Positions 44,696 through 55,217 of a stretch of 64,000 bases of DNA are shown here, piece after piece; positions within the stretch are counted from its first letter, which is position 1, and each line of letters opens with the position of its first letter. Both the position numbers and the translations under genes were made by a program. The notes under the pieces are model-generated. The model was given only the letters and a program-made list of their open reading frames with translations. It did not search any database and had not been told where the DNA came from. Origin of the DNA: Sorex araneus (taxonomy: Eukaryota > Chordata > Mammalia > Eulipotyphla > Soricidae); assembly GCF_027595985.1 (NCBI RefSeq), contig NC_073308.1, positions 9,571,928-9,635,927 of the forward strand, read 5' to 3'.

Positions 44696-46499
44696 GCTTG
44701 GTTTTCATGGTTTAGCCCACAGTCTGGTATTCTGGTCTTTGGTTTCAGTCACTTTGAGACTGTGACCACTAGTGGTGATCTGGCTTGTTATTATCTGAGA
44801 AGTATATAATGCCATGTGGCCTATTATTAGACATATAGTGTGGGAATTTTCCACATGATATAACTTCTCAGAAGAAGAGATAAAACTGGCTTCCAGTCTG
44901 GGGGCCATTGGATCTAGCCTGTACTCAGGGCCGTTGTTTTGGTCAATCTCCATCAGAGTGCAGAACCTGGTTCTAAAGTTCAGGGAGTGTTATGAATTTG
45001 GGGTTTACCAGTTCTCCCTTAGGTTTCGGATCCCTTCACTCTGGTACCTTGGGTCTAACCTGGTAGCAGATTCAGATGGTTTGTGACAAAACTGTTCATA
45101 GTGTGTACCTTTGAGGGGGCTCACATGTCTTCATGGAGACACTGCTAGTGCTGAGTTGTGTCACATGCCAGGGAACCAGTAATGACTGTGATGGATTTTT
45201 TTCCTCAATGATCACACCATGAGGTAGTTCGGTAGTGTGTGCCCACATATGAGTATGTAGAAATAAGCAGAGATATTTGGGAAAAAAACAATTAAAGTTA
45301 GAATAGACTACAGAAAAAGTAAGATGAGAATGAATAATGATCTCATTTTGGGAGCAGAGGAAACAAGATCTGCCCGCATGGCGTTTTCCTGGCTTCGTTA
45401 TGGCTGAAAGCTGAAGAACAGCTTTCTTGTTTCACTGCAGAAACGGAAAGTTGTCTGTTGAGTGCCAGTGAGAGGTTAATGCTGATGTGGAGTCAGTGAC
45501 TGGAATCTGCACATGTGTTAGCCATAAAGCCCTGCCCCAGCCCACCCAGACTGCTCCCCGGAGCTTCCCGGCCTAAGACATTTTAGTTGCATGTGGAATT
45601 GCAGATCTAAAGTCAGTGTTGAATAGCTCTGAGTGTGGGTGGATCACACTTGGGCTTGGCACCCAGGAGATCAGGCCGCTAACAGCGCCCAATGAGCCAG
45701 CCCAACGATGGAGGCTCCTGATACTCTGTTATTTTCAGGGGTTCCCTTTGTAGCACCCCATGGAAGGAAGAGGTGGCCTTAGCCCAACAGGATCGTCTTC
45801 CTTCCTGTCTCTAGTGAGAGTGGCAAGTGTGCTTCCTGGTGGAGAAGCTCAGCCTGTGGCCACCCAGGGTTGTGCCTTTGGCAGCAGGGCCTAGAGCATT
45901 CTTCAGAGGTGTGTGACCCGCGCCTCTCCTGCCTGGGGCTTTCTCTTCCTGTTAGGCTTCCCCTAGGTCGGTCAGTTTCACCTCCCACACGCCCAGCTTC
46001 TGGGTTCCTTCTAGCATTGCAGACTCTGGAGGAAAACAGGACTCGGAAACAGGCTGTGATGTGAAGTGCAAGGCAGGGCTCCCCTGAGGGAAAGGGGATG
46101 CAGGTCCTTTCCCCCCAGGCCTGAGAGGTTCTCAGCTACAATTTGACTTTCTTGGAACTCTTCATCCGGATCTCCCTTTGTTGAGAGGCAAATGGAAGGA
46201 AAGCTCTCACTGTTCTTTCCCGTTGAAGCCATCTGCGCAAGGTAGATACCCGGGCTATTGACCAGTCTGGCTGCTTTTGATTTCCAGCCTCTGTCTGCAT
46301 TTTGCAGCAGTCTCAGCCACAGGTCTGGTAAGCCAGTTGGCTGAAGGCGGCAGGAGGTCTGCCCCCGCCCCCCTCCTCTTGCCCAAGGAGGCGTTTCCCG
46401 GCAGTATGGGGCGGGGAGGAAGGGCTAATGTATGTCAGATGGGGGGACCGGGGGTGCCCAGGCTGCTGCTTGGCTTTTGTTCTTGCATCGACTTCTGAG
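44696..46499. other. Unannotated sequence
   Basis: No transposon or domain-bearing frame is recognised over about 1.8 kb. It becomes GC-richer toward 46.3 kb. Confidence 0.4.
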
Positions 46500-46652
46500 G
46501 TCAGAGTGCACGTCCTTTGGGCCTCCCGGGCATCCTTGCCCAGGGTCACCACAGAGGGGGCTGCGCCCACGCTGCTGCCCTGGCTGCCGGTGGCCATGCG
46601 GCTGCCTGGAGGGTGTACGCTCAGGGCTCCCGCACACCGCTACCACCCACAG
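46500..46652 (+). CDS. Candidate exon with consensus splice donor, unknown product
   Basis: The right end is a full consensus donor (CCACAG|GTAAGT, intron from 46653). The left boundary is a guess at the AG at 46498-46499 after a pyrimidine-rich stretch. One frame is open across all 153 bases. It includes an ATG in favourable context (gtggccATGcgg, at 46596) that leaves 19 codons before the donor and ends in phase 0. The next credible exon on this strand (55218-55329) begins in a frame compatible with phase 0, so the two could splice together as the N-terminus of one protein. I recognise no domain. The same frame is open from 46428 to 47270 because the area is GC/GT-rich, so openness alone is weak evidence. 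Confidence 0.3.
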
Positions 46653-46879
46653 GTAAGTGGGTGCTGGGTTCTGAGCTCAGGGTGGGTGCCAGGGCAGCAC
46701 GCGGTGTCTGTGTGTGCAGGGGTCCCTGGTCTGAGCTCGCTAGTGCTCTCTACACATGTGTGCTCCCTGCTCCCTACACATGTGTGCCTTGTGCTCGTGC
46801 TCCCTACATGTGTATGTCTCCCAGCTCCCTCCACGTGCTCGCCTGTGTGCACACAGGCCCTTGAACCTGGGTGTGTGCT

Positions 46880-47003
46880 TTGTTTCGGGCAGCTTATTTT
46901 TGTTCTGTGCCAGACCTGGAGGTGCTTGGGGAACCCAGTGGGATGCCTAGCTTGGCCTGTGCCAGGCGAGCGCCCTGCCACCACCCGATCTCTGGCACCA
47001 TTT
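46880..47003 (-). mobile_element. Degraded tRNA-derived SINE
   Basis: 'gccagacctggaggtgcttg', 'gggaacccagtgggatgcct' and 'gtgccaggcgagcgccctgc' fit a reverse SINE with a short deletion. Just upstream, 46745-46835 holds irregular repeats of 'ctccctacacatgtgtg'. Confidence 0.55.
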
Positions 47004-47256
47004 GTGCACTGTTTGCGTGTGTGTCCTAGTGCCTGTGCTTTGTACCATGTGTGCTTGCTGTGGAGGGGAGAGAGGGAGGGGCAGGTAGGAGGGAGTGGGC
47101 TGAGGGGAGGCCATGGCTCAGATTTGGCTTCTAGTGGAGCTACCGCCTGCACGAGCTGGGCACGTTCCCTGCATGGAAGGAGCACGTTGTCCTTCCATGG
47201 GCTTGCTGAGAAAGCCACTTCATTCAGAGGAACAGACTTAGCGGGTGCTGTGAGAG

Positions 47257-48210
47257 GGTGTACCTGGTGAGGGTGTACTGGGTGAGGGTGTGCTGTGAGA
47301 GGGTGTTGTGAGAGGGTGTGCTGTGAGAGGGTGTTGTGAGAGGGTGTGTTGTGAGAGGGTGTTGTGAGAGGGTGTGCTGTGAGAGGGTGTTGTGAGAGGG
47401 TGTGTTGTGAGAGGGTGTGCTGTGTGAGGGTGTGTTGTGAGAGGGTGTGCTGTGTGAGGGTGTGTTGTGAGAGGGTGTGCTGTGTGAGGGTGTGCTGTGA
47501 GGGTGTGCTGTGAGGGTGTGTTGTGAGAGGGTGTGCTGTGAGGGTGTGCTGTGAGGGTGTGTTGTGAGAGGGTGTGCTGTGAGAGGGTGTGCTGTGTGAG
47601 GGTGTGCTGTGAGAGGGTGTGCTGTGTGAGGGTGTGCTGTGAGAGGGTGTTGTGAGAGGGTGTGTTGTGAGAGGGTGTTGTGAGAGGGTGTGCTGTGAGA
47701 GGGTGTGCTGTGAGGGTGTGTTGTGAGAGGGTGTGCTGTGAGGGTGTGCTGTGAGGGTGTGTTGTGAGAGGGTGTGCTGTGAGAGGGTGTGCTGTGTGAG
47801 GGTGTGCTGTGAGAGGGTGTGCTGTGTGAGGGTGTGCTGTGAGAGGGTGTTGTGAGAGGGTGTGTTGTGAGAGGGTGTTGTGAGAGGGTGTGCTGTGAGA
47901 GGGTGTGCTGTGAGGGTGTGCTGTGAGAGGGTGTGTTGTGAGAGGGTGTGCTGTGAGGGTGTGCTGTGAGAGGGTGTGCTGTGAGAGGGTGTGCTGTGAG
48001 GGTGTGCTGTGAGGGTGTGCTGTGAGAGGGTGTGCTGTGAGGGTGTGCTGTGAGAGGGTGTGCTGTGAGGGTGTGCTGTGTGAGGGTGTGCTGTGAGGGT
48101 GTGCTGTGAGAGGGTGTGCTGTGAGAGGGTGTGTTGTGAGTGTGCTGTGAGAGGGTGTGCTGTGAGAGGGTGTGTTGAGAGAGTGTTGTGAGAGGGTGTG
48201 CTGGGTGAGG
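47257..48210. repeat. GT-rich minisatellite (VNTR), 13-15-bp units, with 200-bp higher-order repeat
   Basis: About 950 bases made of variants of GTGTGCTGTGAGAGG (15), GTGTTGTGAGAGG (13), GTGTGCTGTGAGG (13) and GTGTGCTGTGTGAGG (15). Variant order is not random: 47521-47720 is repeated exactly as 47721-47920, a 200-bp period, with identity extending ~20 bases further left. Flank units are decayed ('gtacctggtgagg' on the left, 'gtgctgggtgaggatg' on the right), as is usual at array edges. The 339-codon minus-strand frame here is only the stop-free complement of the array. Confidence 0.97.
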
Positions 48211-49819
48211 ATGTGCTGGCATCTTAGAACAGCACATGTTCACAGGTCACAGTACAGACTGTCCTCTGGGAGTGCCTTTCTGAGTTTGAATGAAACTCAG
48301 CAGAATCTAGAGGTAGGTTGTTTGCCTTTATTTGAGTCTAATAGTCAGGCATTTATGCCATTCCTCTCTGGGTATATTTTCTCAGGTCTGAGGACAGAGA
48401 AATATTAGCTGCTTTACTCATTTTGAGTTGCAGTGTGTTCTGATATTTAGTCTCACAGCCTATTGTGGTTTCTTGAAAGCTCTGAGCAGTTGTGTCAGGG
48501 ATGGCCTCAGGACTGGGGTTGTTCTGGGCAGGAGAATCTTGTGGTATCACACGGGAATGGGGCTGTTTAACTCCAGAGGCTCGTTTGTTTGCTCAGACTG
48601 CCTCTTCGAAGGCTGCTGAAGGTTTCCTCTGGCGGGTAGTACACACATGCCTGGATTTTCTCCCCGAGAGGAGCACAGAGCCTGGATTGTGCTGATGTAG
48701 CTGCTGCCTTTGTGTGGGGAAGTGTTTTTGCTACTGCAGCAAACAGCCTAGAGAACTAACAGAGCGGTCTGTGCAGTTGCATTTCCACAGAGCTGAGCCC
48801 AAGGCTGCCCTTTGGCTCGCTTGGGGAGCCCTTCCTTGCTCAATTTTTCATAGATTTTCTTTTCTTCCTGAAAGGACCCTCACAATCGAGATCAGTGCTA
48901 ATGACTGTGTACCCCTCAGGGAGTCCTTGTGGAACCAGCAGGTCTGTTCTCTGCTGCTAACAATTAAATGCAATTTAGATTCCTGGCTGAGCCTGAGGAA
49001 CACCGCAGCCTCGCGGCCGCCCCTCCCCCGCGCTCTGGCCGCCTCTCGGGGAAATGAAAGCGCAGACCCCGGTGGAAATGAAGGCGGCTATCCTGTCTCA
49101 GTTCACAGCGGAGATGCTATGTGCAGATGCAGTCCAAGCAGATGTCACTACACTACCTGAAATGGATTCCTGGGGCTGCAGCAGCCTCGCCACCACCCTC
49201 TGCTCTTTCCTCCCGCCAGTCTAGCTGTGACCCAGGGCAAGACAAAACACAGAACACAGTGCCCCTTTCTCCCTGGCTGGAATTGAGATATTGTAAGGGA
49301 TACCAGCCCCAGTACCCTGGACTCACAGATCACGGCCGTTTGTTCAGATATTGAGAGTTCACTGTTTGCTATACGCCAGGTGCTTTTCAGGGATGCCAAG
49401 GGCTGGGGGAAAGAAGCCTATGTCTTTCCCTGTGGAAAATTGCAGTCGGACATGGGAGAGAAAGCTTATTGACAAATAACTACAAAATAGGGTGAGGGAG
49501 GCCTGTGTCAGCTGGGCTTAGACAGAGGGCTGTGTGTCAGGCTCCCTTCTGAGCATGAGTTGGGCGGAGACTGGATCTGAATGCTTACTCCTGACCTGCT
49601 CACTGTGTGACCCTGTGGTGGTCATGCTTGTGGTGTGGAGGGCCCTGCTAATATATTGTGAGCTTCACTGTAGTTGCACACTCCTCTTTTGTAGGCATTG
49701 AACATAGAATCTCCACTATCAAAATATGTGCAGTTGCTCTGCAAAATGCCAACCACGAATGAATGAATAAAGCATATAACAATAGTGCCTTACATGCATA
49801 TAAAATCATTTATTATGTA
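48211..49819. other. Unannotated sequence; small CpG cluster near 49.0 kb
   Basis: No transposon is recognised. At about 49000-49110 there is a compact CpG-containing segment ('cagcctcgcggccgcccctc', 'gctctggccgcctctcgggg') preceded by 'aacaattaaatgcaatttag'. This looks like candidate regulatory sequence rather than repeat. No supported exon. Confidence 0.35.
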
Positions 49820-49970
49820 GGGGTGGCCAAGCTGCATATTCGAGTCATTGGGGGTACTTTGAGAAAAAAATGTCTGGCCCCACCTCCAGATAATCTGATT
49901 CAATAAGTTATGGATAGAACTCTTTTCAAAATTCTGCTCAAATGATTCTCATTGATTACCAGTGTTTGCA
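49820..49970 (+). mobile_element. Fossil hAT-Charlie MITE, MER5-like
   Basis: 'tctggccccacctccagata', 'atctgattcaataagttatg' and 'gctcaaatgattctcattga' match the pattern of MER5-type elements ('ggccccaccccagacctactgaatcag ... ggtgattctgatg'). Very diverged, no terminal repeats resolved. Confidence 0.55.
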
Positions 49971-50014
49971 GCTGGTACATGGTAGAACATTTGTTGATTT
50001 ATAATAGCTCCTTT

Positions 50015-50200
50015 TTTGGTTTGCTTTGTTTGGGGACCACAGCAGGAGATGCTCAGGGCTTGCTCCTGAACTCAGGAATCATTCTAGGCAATGCTTGAGG
50101 GACCATATTCCCATATGCTGGGGATTGAACCCAGGTTGGCTGCAAATAAGGCAACCTTACCCACTGGACCCACCTTACCCACTGTGCTTTCTCTCCTTTT
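50015..50200 (-). mobile_element. tRNA-derived SINE, type A, with internal duplication
   Basis: A complete reverse copy ('gagatgctcagggcttgctc', 'ggggattgaacccaggttgg'). The stretch 'accttacccact' occurs twice near the 5' end (50153-50164 and 50172-50183), a small internal duplication. Confidence 0.85.
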
Positions 50201-51209
50201 CCATGTAATAGCTCATTTAATAGGCAGGAAGGGTAAATTTTTTTGTTTTATTGTTTCAAATTTCTTTGAAGAGTGACTGATTTGCTTAATATCACATACG
50301 GAGCTCATTCAGGTTGGTGAGCTTTGACCCACTGCAGAATGCTTTCTTCATCTGATTGACAGGAGACGTGCGACCAAGTGACAAGACAACTGTATGTCTG
50401 CTGAGGCACTAGAAATGGGTCAGAAAGTACATGATAATTTTAATAGAAGACTATAAGTTGCCAGCATCCCAGAAAGATTAGTCTATGTAAAGCTTCCAAA
50501 GTGGGAAGGTCATAACAGGTTCTTTGTCAGAATCAGGTCTGCTAATTCCTGCCTATCAGTAGTTCCTTTTGGAGAGGCTTGTAAGGCCTCCTGGGGATGA
50601 AAGTCATGACTGATTCTTTATGTCTGTCGTAGGTGAGGGAATAAGGAACACACATATGTACTGCCTTTGTGTCCTTCCTTTGATAGACCTCAGGGAAAAA
50701 TTTGCTCTGTTGAAAATTAGAACTTAATGTGTATTTTCAAAATCCTGTGCTTGTTAAAAGGATCTAGTTGCAACTAGTTTACTGTTTTTACACTAAAGGC
50801 ATATATAATGAACAAATATTAAATTTCACACTTAAGCATATGCAGACATTACCAGTTGTTTTGGTAATCCTAAATATCTAAATTTTGCAGATAAAAAAAG
50901 CTTGCAAATTAAAAAAAAGATATTGTTGAGATTGTGTTGGGAAGAATTGCATCTTAATTATATTAATTAATATTAATATTAATTGCATCTTAATTATATT
51001 ACCAATTCATGGACATGATCTATCTCTCTGTTAGATCTTAACTTCTTCACACAATGTTTTTAGGCCTTGCTAGATTTTTTTGAATAGCATTTTGTGTGCT
51101 TTTATAAATGGTAATCCTATAGAATTATAACTTGTAAATGCTTATGTAAAAATGGAGTTTTCATATTGATCTTGTGCCCACTTTGCAAAATTTATTTATC
51201 CTAGGTGCA
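50201..51209. other. Unannotated AT-rich sequence
   Basis: A 21-bp exact direct repeat (aattgcatcttaattatatta) lies at 50945-50965 and 50981-51001, separated by TTAATATTAA-type palindromic sequence. Otherwise nothing is recognised. Confidence 0.45.
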
Positions 51210-52540
51210 TTTAAAATAGTCTTTTGAAATTTATTGGATCAGTGTGAATTGCAAAGTTATTTATTGTTGATCGGTTGTAGTGATAGTACAGCAGGGAGGG
51301 CATTTGCCTTTCAGTTGGCACACCTAGGTTCTATCCTCATCATCCCAAAGCACCTCTAGGAGTAGTTCCTGAGTGCAGAGCCAGGAGTTATCCCTGATTT
51401 ATCACTGGGTGTAGCCCCAAAACCAGCTAAACAAAATTAAAGTTATTTATGATTGAGTTTCAGGCGTACAGTGTTCAAGCATGATTCCCTTCACCGTGTC
51501 TATTTCCTTCTACCAGTGTCTTTTATTTGCCTCTGTCTCACAGCTTGCAGGCGGCCACTGTGGCAGGCACTTTTTCCTTTTAGGCACTGTGGTTTGCTGA
51601 AAGGGAATCATGCATATCACTTTCCTTCGTTTAGTACCGGATCCTGACAAGAGTGACCACTTTCCCTATCATTGTGGTCCTATTGTAAGCCCCTTCCCCT
51701 GACTATGTTTCCTACTAAAGATCAGTTCTCTTGCCCTTCATTTCTATTGTCTTTGAACATTATTCTCCTACTGTGTTTCTTCATGTCCTGCAAATAAGTT
51801 AGATCATTCTGTGCCCTCCCTCTGACTCATTTCACTTAGCATGATACTTTTCAGGCCCATCTACATATCAGCAAATTTCACGGTGTCATCTTTTCTAGTT
51901 ACTGTGTAGGATTCCATTGTGCATATGTATCACAGCTTCTTGACCCAGTCATCTGCTCTGGGGCGCTTGGGTTATTTCCAGATTTTGGCTATTGTGAATA
52001 GTGCTGCGTGATCATAGGAGAGCAGATGCCTTTCCTGCATTGTGTGTTTGGGCCCATGGGATATATTCCAAGGAGTGCAATTACTGGGTCATATGGAATC
52101 TCAGTTCCTATTTTTTTGAGGATGGTCCACATTGGTTAAGATGGTTAAGATGATTAATCATCTTTAGTTAAGATGATTCCTAGGTACTTGATTTTCGGAG
52201 GCAAAGTTGTGGATGGGATGTATTTTTGATATCATTCTTCTATTTTATCTTTTGCATATAAAATAGATGTATGTAACTATTTATATTAGACTCCTCCACA
52301 TAGAAAATCATGTCATTGCTAACAAGTCAGTTTTACTTCCTCCTTTCCCAATTGGATGCCTTTCATGCTATTTTCTTATTAAAATCTCTATGACAATGTT
52401 AAGCAGAAATGTTGTTTTAGATATATCCTTGTCTTGTTGCTGAAGTTAACAAGAAAGTTGTTAGTTTTATTAAGCATGTAAGGTTTTGCTGTAAAATTTT
52501 CATGGATGTTTATCAAGCTGACGAAGTCTTATTGTCTTTC
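51210..52540 (-). mobile_element. Older L1 with large internal deletion, interrupted by a SINE
   Basis: The minus strand holds a decayed 3' UTR (51210-51780), then ORF2 C-terminal sequence ('ctgactcatttcacttagca' near 51823, 'ccagattttggctattgtga' near 51979) up to about 52140. It then jumps to reverse-transcriptase-region sequence ('gattcctaggtacttgattt' near 52175), which in the copy at 8885-12230 lies more than 1 kb further upstream in the element once the nested repeat is discounted. The junction is marked by repeated 'ttaagatg'. No frame is usable. Confidence 0.8.
51265..51438 (+). mobile_element. tRNA-derived SINE nested in L1, with 12-bp TSD
   Basis: 'tagtgatagtacagcaggga', 'gggcatttgcctttcagttg', 'gcagagccaggagttatccc' and 'tgggtgtagccccaaaacc' are in forward order. 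TSD AAAGTTATTTAT at 51253-51264 and 51439-51450. It dates after the surrounding L1. Confidence 0.93.
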
Positions 52541-52919
52541 TCTTTGAAGTTTTTAGAAAAAATAAGGAATATGGAAAAAAATAGGAGTAAGGAATCATAG
52601 AGGTATTCTTATCCCACCCTGCTGCTTCAATATCATTATTATTCATTTTTAACATACAGTGTTTTAAAAAATGTTTCATACATTTTATGTATTTTTTGGA
52701 TTTCAGATATGAGGACAATTCTTTTTCCTCCATCTTGTTCAGAAGTGGAAGTTCCTCAAGATAAAAAGGCTATTCCATTGTTTATTTATTTTTAATGCTA
52801 TATTATTAATATCTTTCCATAATTATTTCATTATAACTAGATGTCTTTAACTAGAAAATGTAAAATATGAAGCACACAGACTAATGACTTAAAATAGGTA
52901 TACCTCCTGGGTAACTCCA

Positions 52920-53575
52920 TGTAGCAAATGGCCTTCACCCCAGAAAGTTTTCTCATGCCCTTTCAGCCAGCCAGTTAGTCTCGAGAGGTAGCTGTTGTTT
53001 ACCCTGAAACACAGCCGTCAGCTTGCGCAGCCCTGTGCTGTGAAGGAAACCATTCACTGTGCGCTCTGGAGTCTGACTTCTTCGCTCAGCATGACGAGGC
53101 TTTTGATGTTCACCCTTATCGTTACCAGTAGCTTGCTCTCTGCACCCTTTCACAGTATTCCATTGTATGAATGCCATGGGTCAGTCACTTGGTTTTCTTC
53201 TGATGAAGGTTTGGGTTATTTCCTGTTTGGAATGCTCTGCATGAAGTGGTTGTGACTGTCATTATACAAGCCCTTCATGGGCTTTGTCCTTAGGGATGTA
53301 AATGCTGATTTTATGTGCATGTGTGTTCATATATATGTTTGATTATAGACAAAATATAAGAAATTGTCAAATGATTTTTCATTGTAGTTATACCATTTGT
53401 TTCACATTCTTGGTAACATTTTGCCTTCTGAATTTAACTCTTTTGGTGGGTGGTAAATTATGGGCTCACTGAATCTATATGGATATGTTATAGAAATCTG
53501 TTATTCACTGTCACATATTTGCAAGTGGGTGTATTGATGGATATTTATATTCTTTCTAAGGCAATCTGAATTTTT
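52920..53575 (-). mobile_element. Ancient L1M-like fragment
   Basis: 'tctggagtctgacttcttcg', 'ctcagcatgacgaggctttt', 'cagtattccattgtatgaat' and 'gtttgggttatttcctgttt' correspond to the reverse ORF2 C-terminal region of old mammalian L1. Ends uncertain. The second solo LTR lies immediately downstream. Confidence 0.65.
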
Positions 53576-53586
53576 ATATGATTGTC

Positions 53587-54623
53587 TGTAGGATAACATA
53601 GCCTCAGGTAGTTTAGGTTTATTGGGTTACTCCTATTACAGTGCTCCCATTCCTCTTTGTTTATTTGCAACTTCTTTCTTAGTGTTCTGTTGACTTGAAA
53701 TATTGTTTTTCTCTTCTCCTTGAGTCCTTTGCATAGTTTATTCAGAGCCATGTCCTTTTTGTATGGACACAGGAAGACTTAGCAAATGTTATGCTTTTGT
53801 AACCTGGGAGTCATTTGACTCTACATGATATTTACCTCCTGGGCATCTGTTCTCTTGACCTAAGCCTCAGCTGCCCTTACTTCCTAGCACCCCCAAAAGC
53901 AGGGTCCCAACAAGGGACGAGACGGACCCAGGGCAAGCGGTGAGTTGTGTGCTACCCTGGCATCGAGATGGGCCTGGCCAAAGTGCCTAATGCTTAACTA
54001 TAAATTAAGAGCTGGGTCGTAGACACATGCTGTCATGATCCAAACAGTGATAACTAGATTCGGACCCTGGTAGGGTTAGGAATGATTAATCTGGCCTGAG
54101 TGCTGTGGTCTGAGCCTGTGGCAAGATGTTGCCAGGAGAGCTGCCTTGCAAGCCTCAATGTATCTCTTGCTATGTCCATACAAAAATAACTAGTATTCAG
54201 ATGTGAATAAGTGTTTGGACTAAGGAAAGGAAAAAAACCTTAAGAGTCAGGAAGGGCTTTGGAATGCCCTGCCCTCAGGAGGGGCTTTCTTATGTTGATT
54301 TTGCTCCCTGGCTGGGTGCAGCCTAGAGGGCAAGGTGGGAGAGAAAAGTAGGAGGAGAGACTAGAGAAGCTTGAGAGGCTGGAGTAGATCCAGAGAGAGG
54401 ACGGAGCTGGGAGTGCGGGAGATGAGAAAGATGGAAGATTGAATAAACGGTAACTAATCAGCAACCAGCTTGGTCCTCGTTCTTCCTTCGCTTGTCCTTG
54501 GTCAAAGGCTGTCCTGATCCAGCCCATACACAGCGGTTCCAGAGCACCGAACACGGGCAGTGAGACAGCCGCCCGGAGAGCCCGCGAGTGCATGTGCCCC
54601 TCGGTGTGCTTTAGTTTTTTACA
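53587..54623 (+). mobile_element. Solo LTR, copy 2 (class II ERV-like)
   Basis: Same family as 4124-5171: begins TGTAGGATAAC, ends TTTTTTACA. The perfect 6-bp TSD ATTGTC lies at 53581-53586 and 54624-54629. AATAAA is at 54442-54447. The two copies align along their whole length with scattered substitutions and small indels. The largest difference is the hairpin segment of copy 1. This copy also has 'tatctcttgc' near 54161, absent from copy 1. There is no internal retroviral sequence. The different TSDs show two independent insertions, not a segmental duplication. Confidence 0.92.
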
Positions 54624-54629
54624 ATTGTC

Positions 54630-55217
54630 AAATATGATTGAGTCTTAACTCTGCAAACATTAGTTGGGTAGATGGAATGGCTCATTTTCGAGTTCTAATG
54701 TGTATAACTTGATGCTATTCCAGGCTTACGGACCATTCATCTTATCCTGGGGTCCACAATGAACTCCCCTCTGTGCAGAGTACACGTGGCTTAGGGGACT
54801 GAGGAGTCAGGAGCATCAGAATGAGAGTTATTCTGTTCACTTAGTCATTTCTTTCAGAGGAGAAGCACTAGAACCCTGGGAGTGATGGGGGTTCTTTGGT
54901 CATGGACGGAAGCAGTGCCTGTTGGTTTCCAATCTGGAGTGAATCCATTATCCTGTGGGGCTCCTGCTGCCGCCATCCTGGCCGTGTGATCCTGGGTGAG
55001 CCTCAGCTCCTGTCTAGGCTTTGGCGTGGAGAACACCAGAAGGGAGCCCTGGGCGCTCCTGCAGTCCCAGTGTTCCTGGCTTCTCCTGGGTTTGCATGAC
55101 CCACTTCCTATTGTGGGTCTTCACAACTCTGCTTGGTTTCTTATCTCTTTAAAGGGAAAAGGGAAAAACAAATATTGAATTAAAGTGCTGATGATTTTTT
55201 AATTTTATGTTTTTCAG
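54630..55217. other. Intron-like sequence before the C1 exon
   Basis: No repeat is recognised. The last bases form a pyrimidine-rich tract ('attttatgtttttcag') ending at the exon's 3' splice site at 55217. Confidence 0.5.

Noticed and set aside
46428-47270. 280-codon plus-strand open frame as a single-exon gene
   Set aside because: It runs through a consensus splice donor, simple repeats and a reverse SINE into the minisatellite. Only the part before the donor is retained as a weak exon candidate.
47257-48210. CRISPR-like array
   Set aside because: Units are 13-15 bp, directly abutting, without unique spacers. This is a minisatellite in a mammalian genome.
47224-48243. 339-codon minus-strand open frame of Ser/His/Thr/Pro repeats
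   Set aside because: It is the complement of the GT-rich minisatellite. Unit lengths of 13 and 15 with no stop-forming triplets keep it open, and there is no start context, domain or splice support.
4124-54623. The two LTRs as ends of one 50-kb provirus
   Set aside because: Each has its own distinct 6-bp TSD on both sides, and no retroviral genes lie between them, so they are separate solo insertions.
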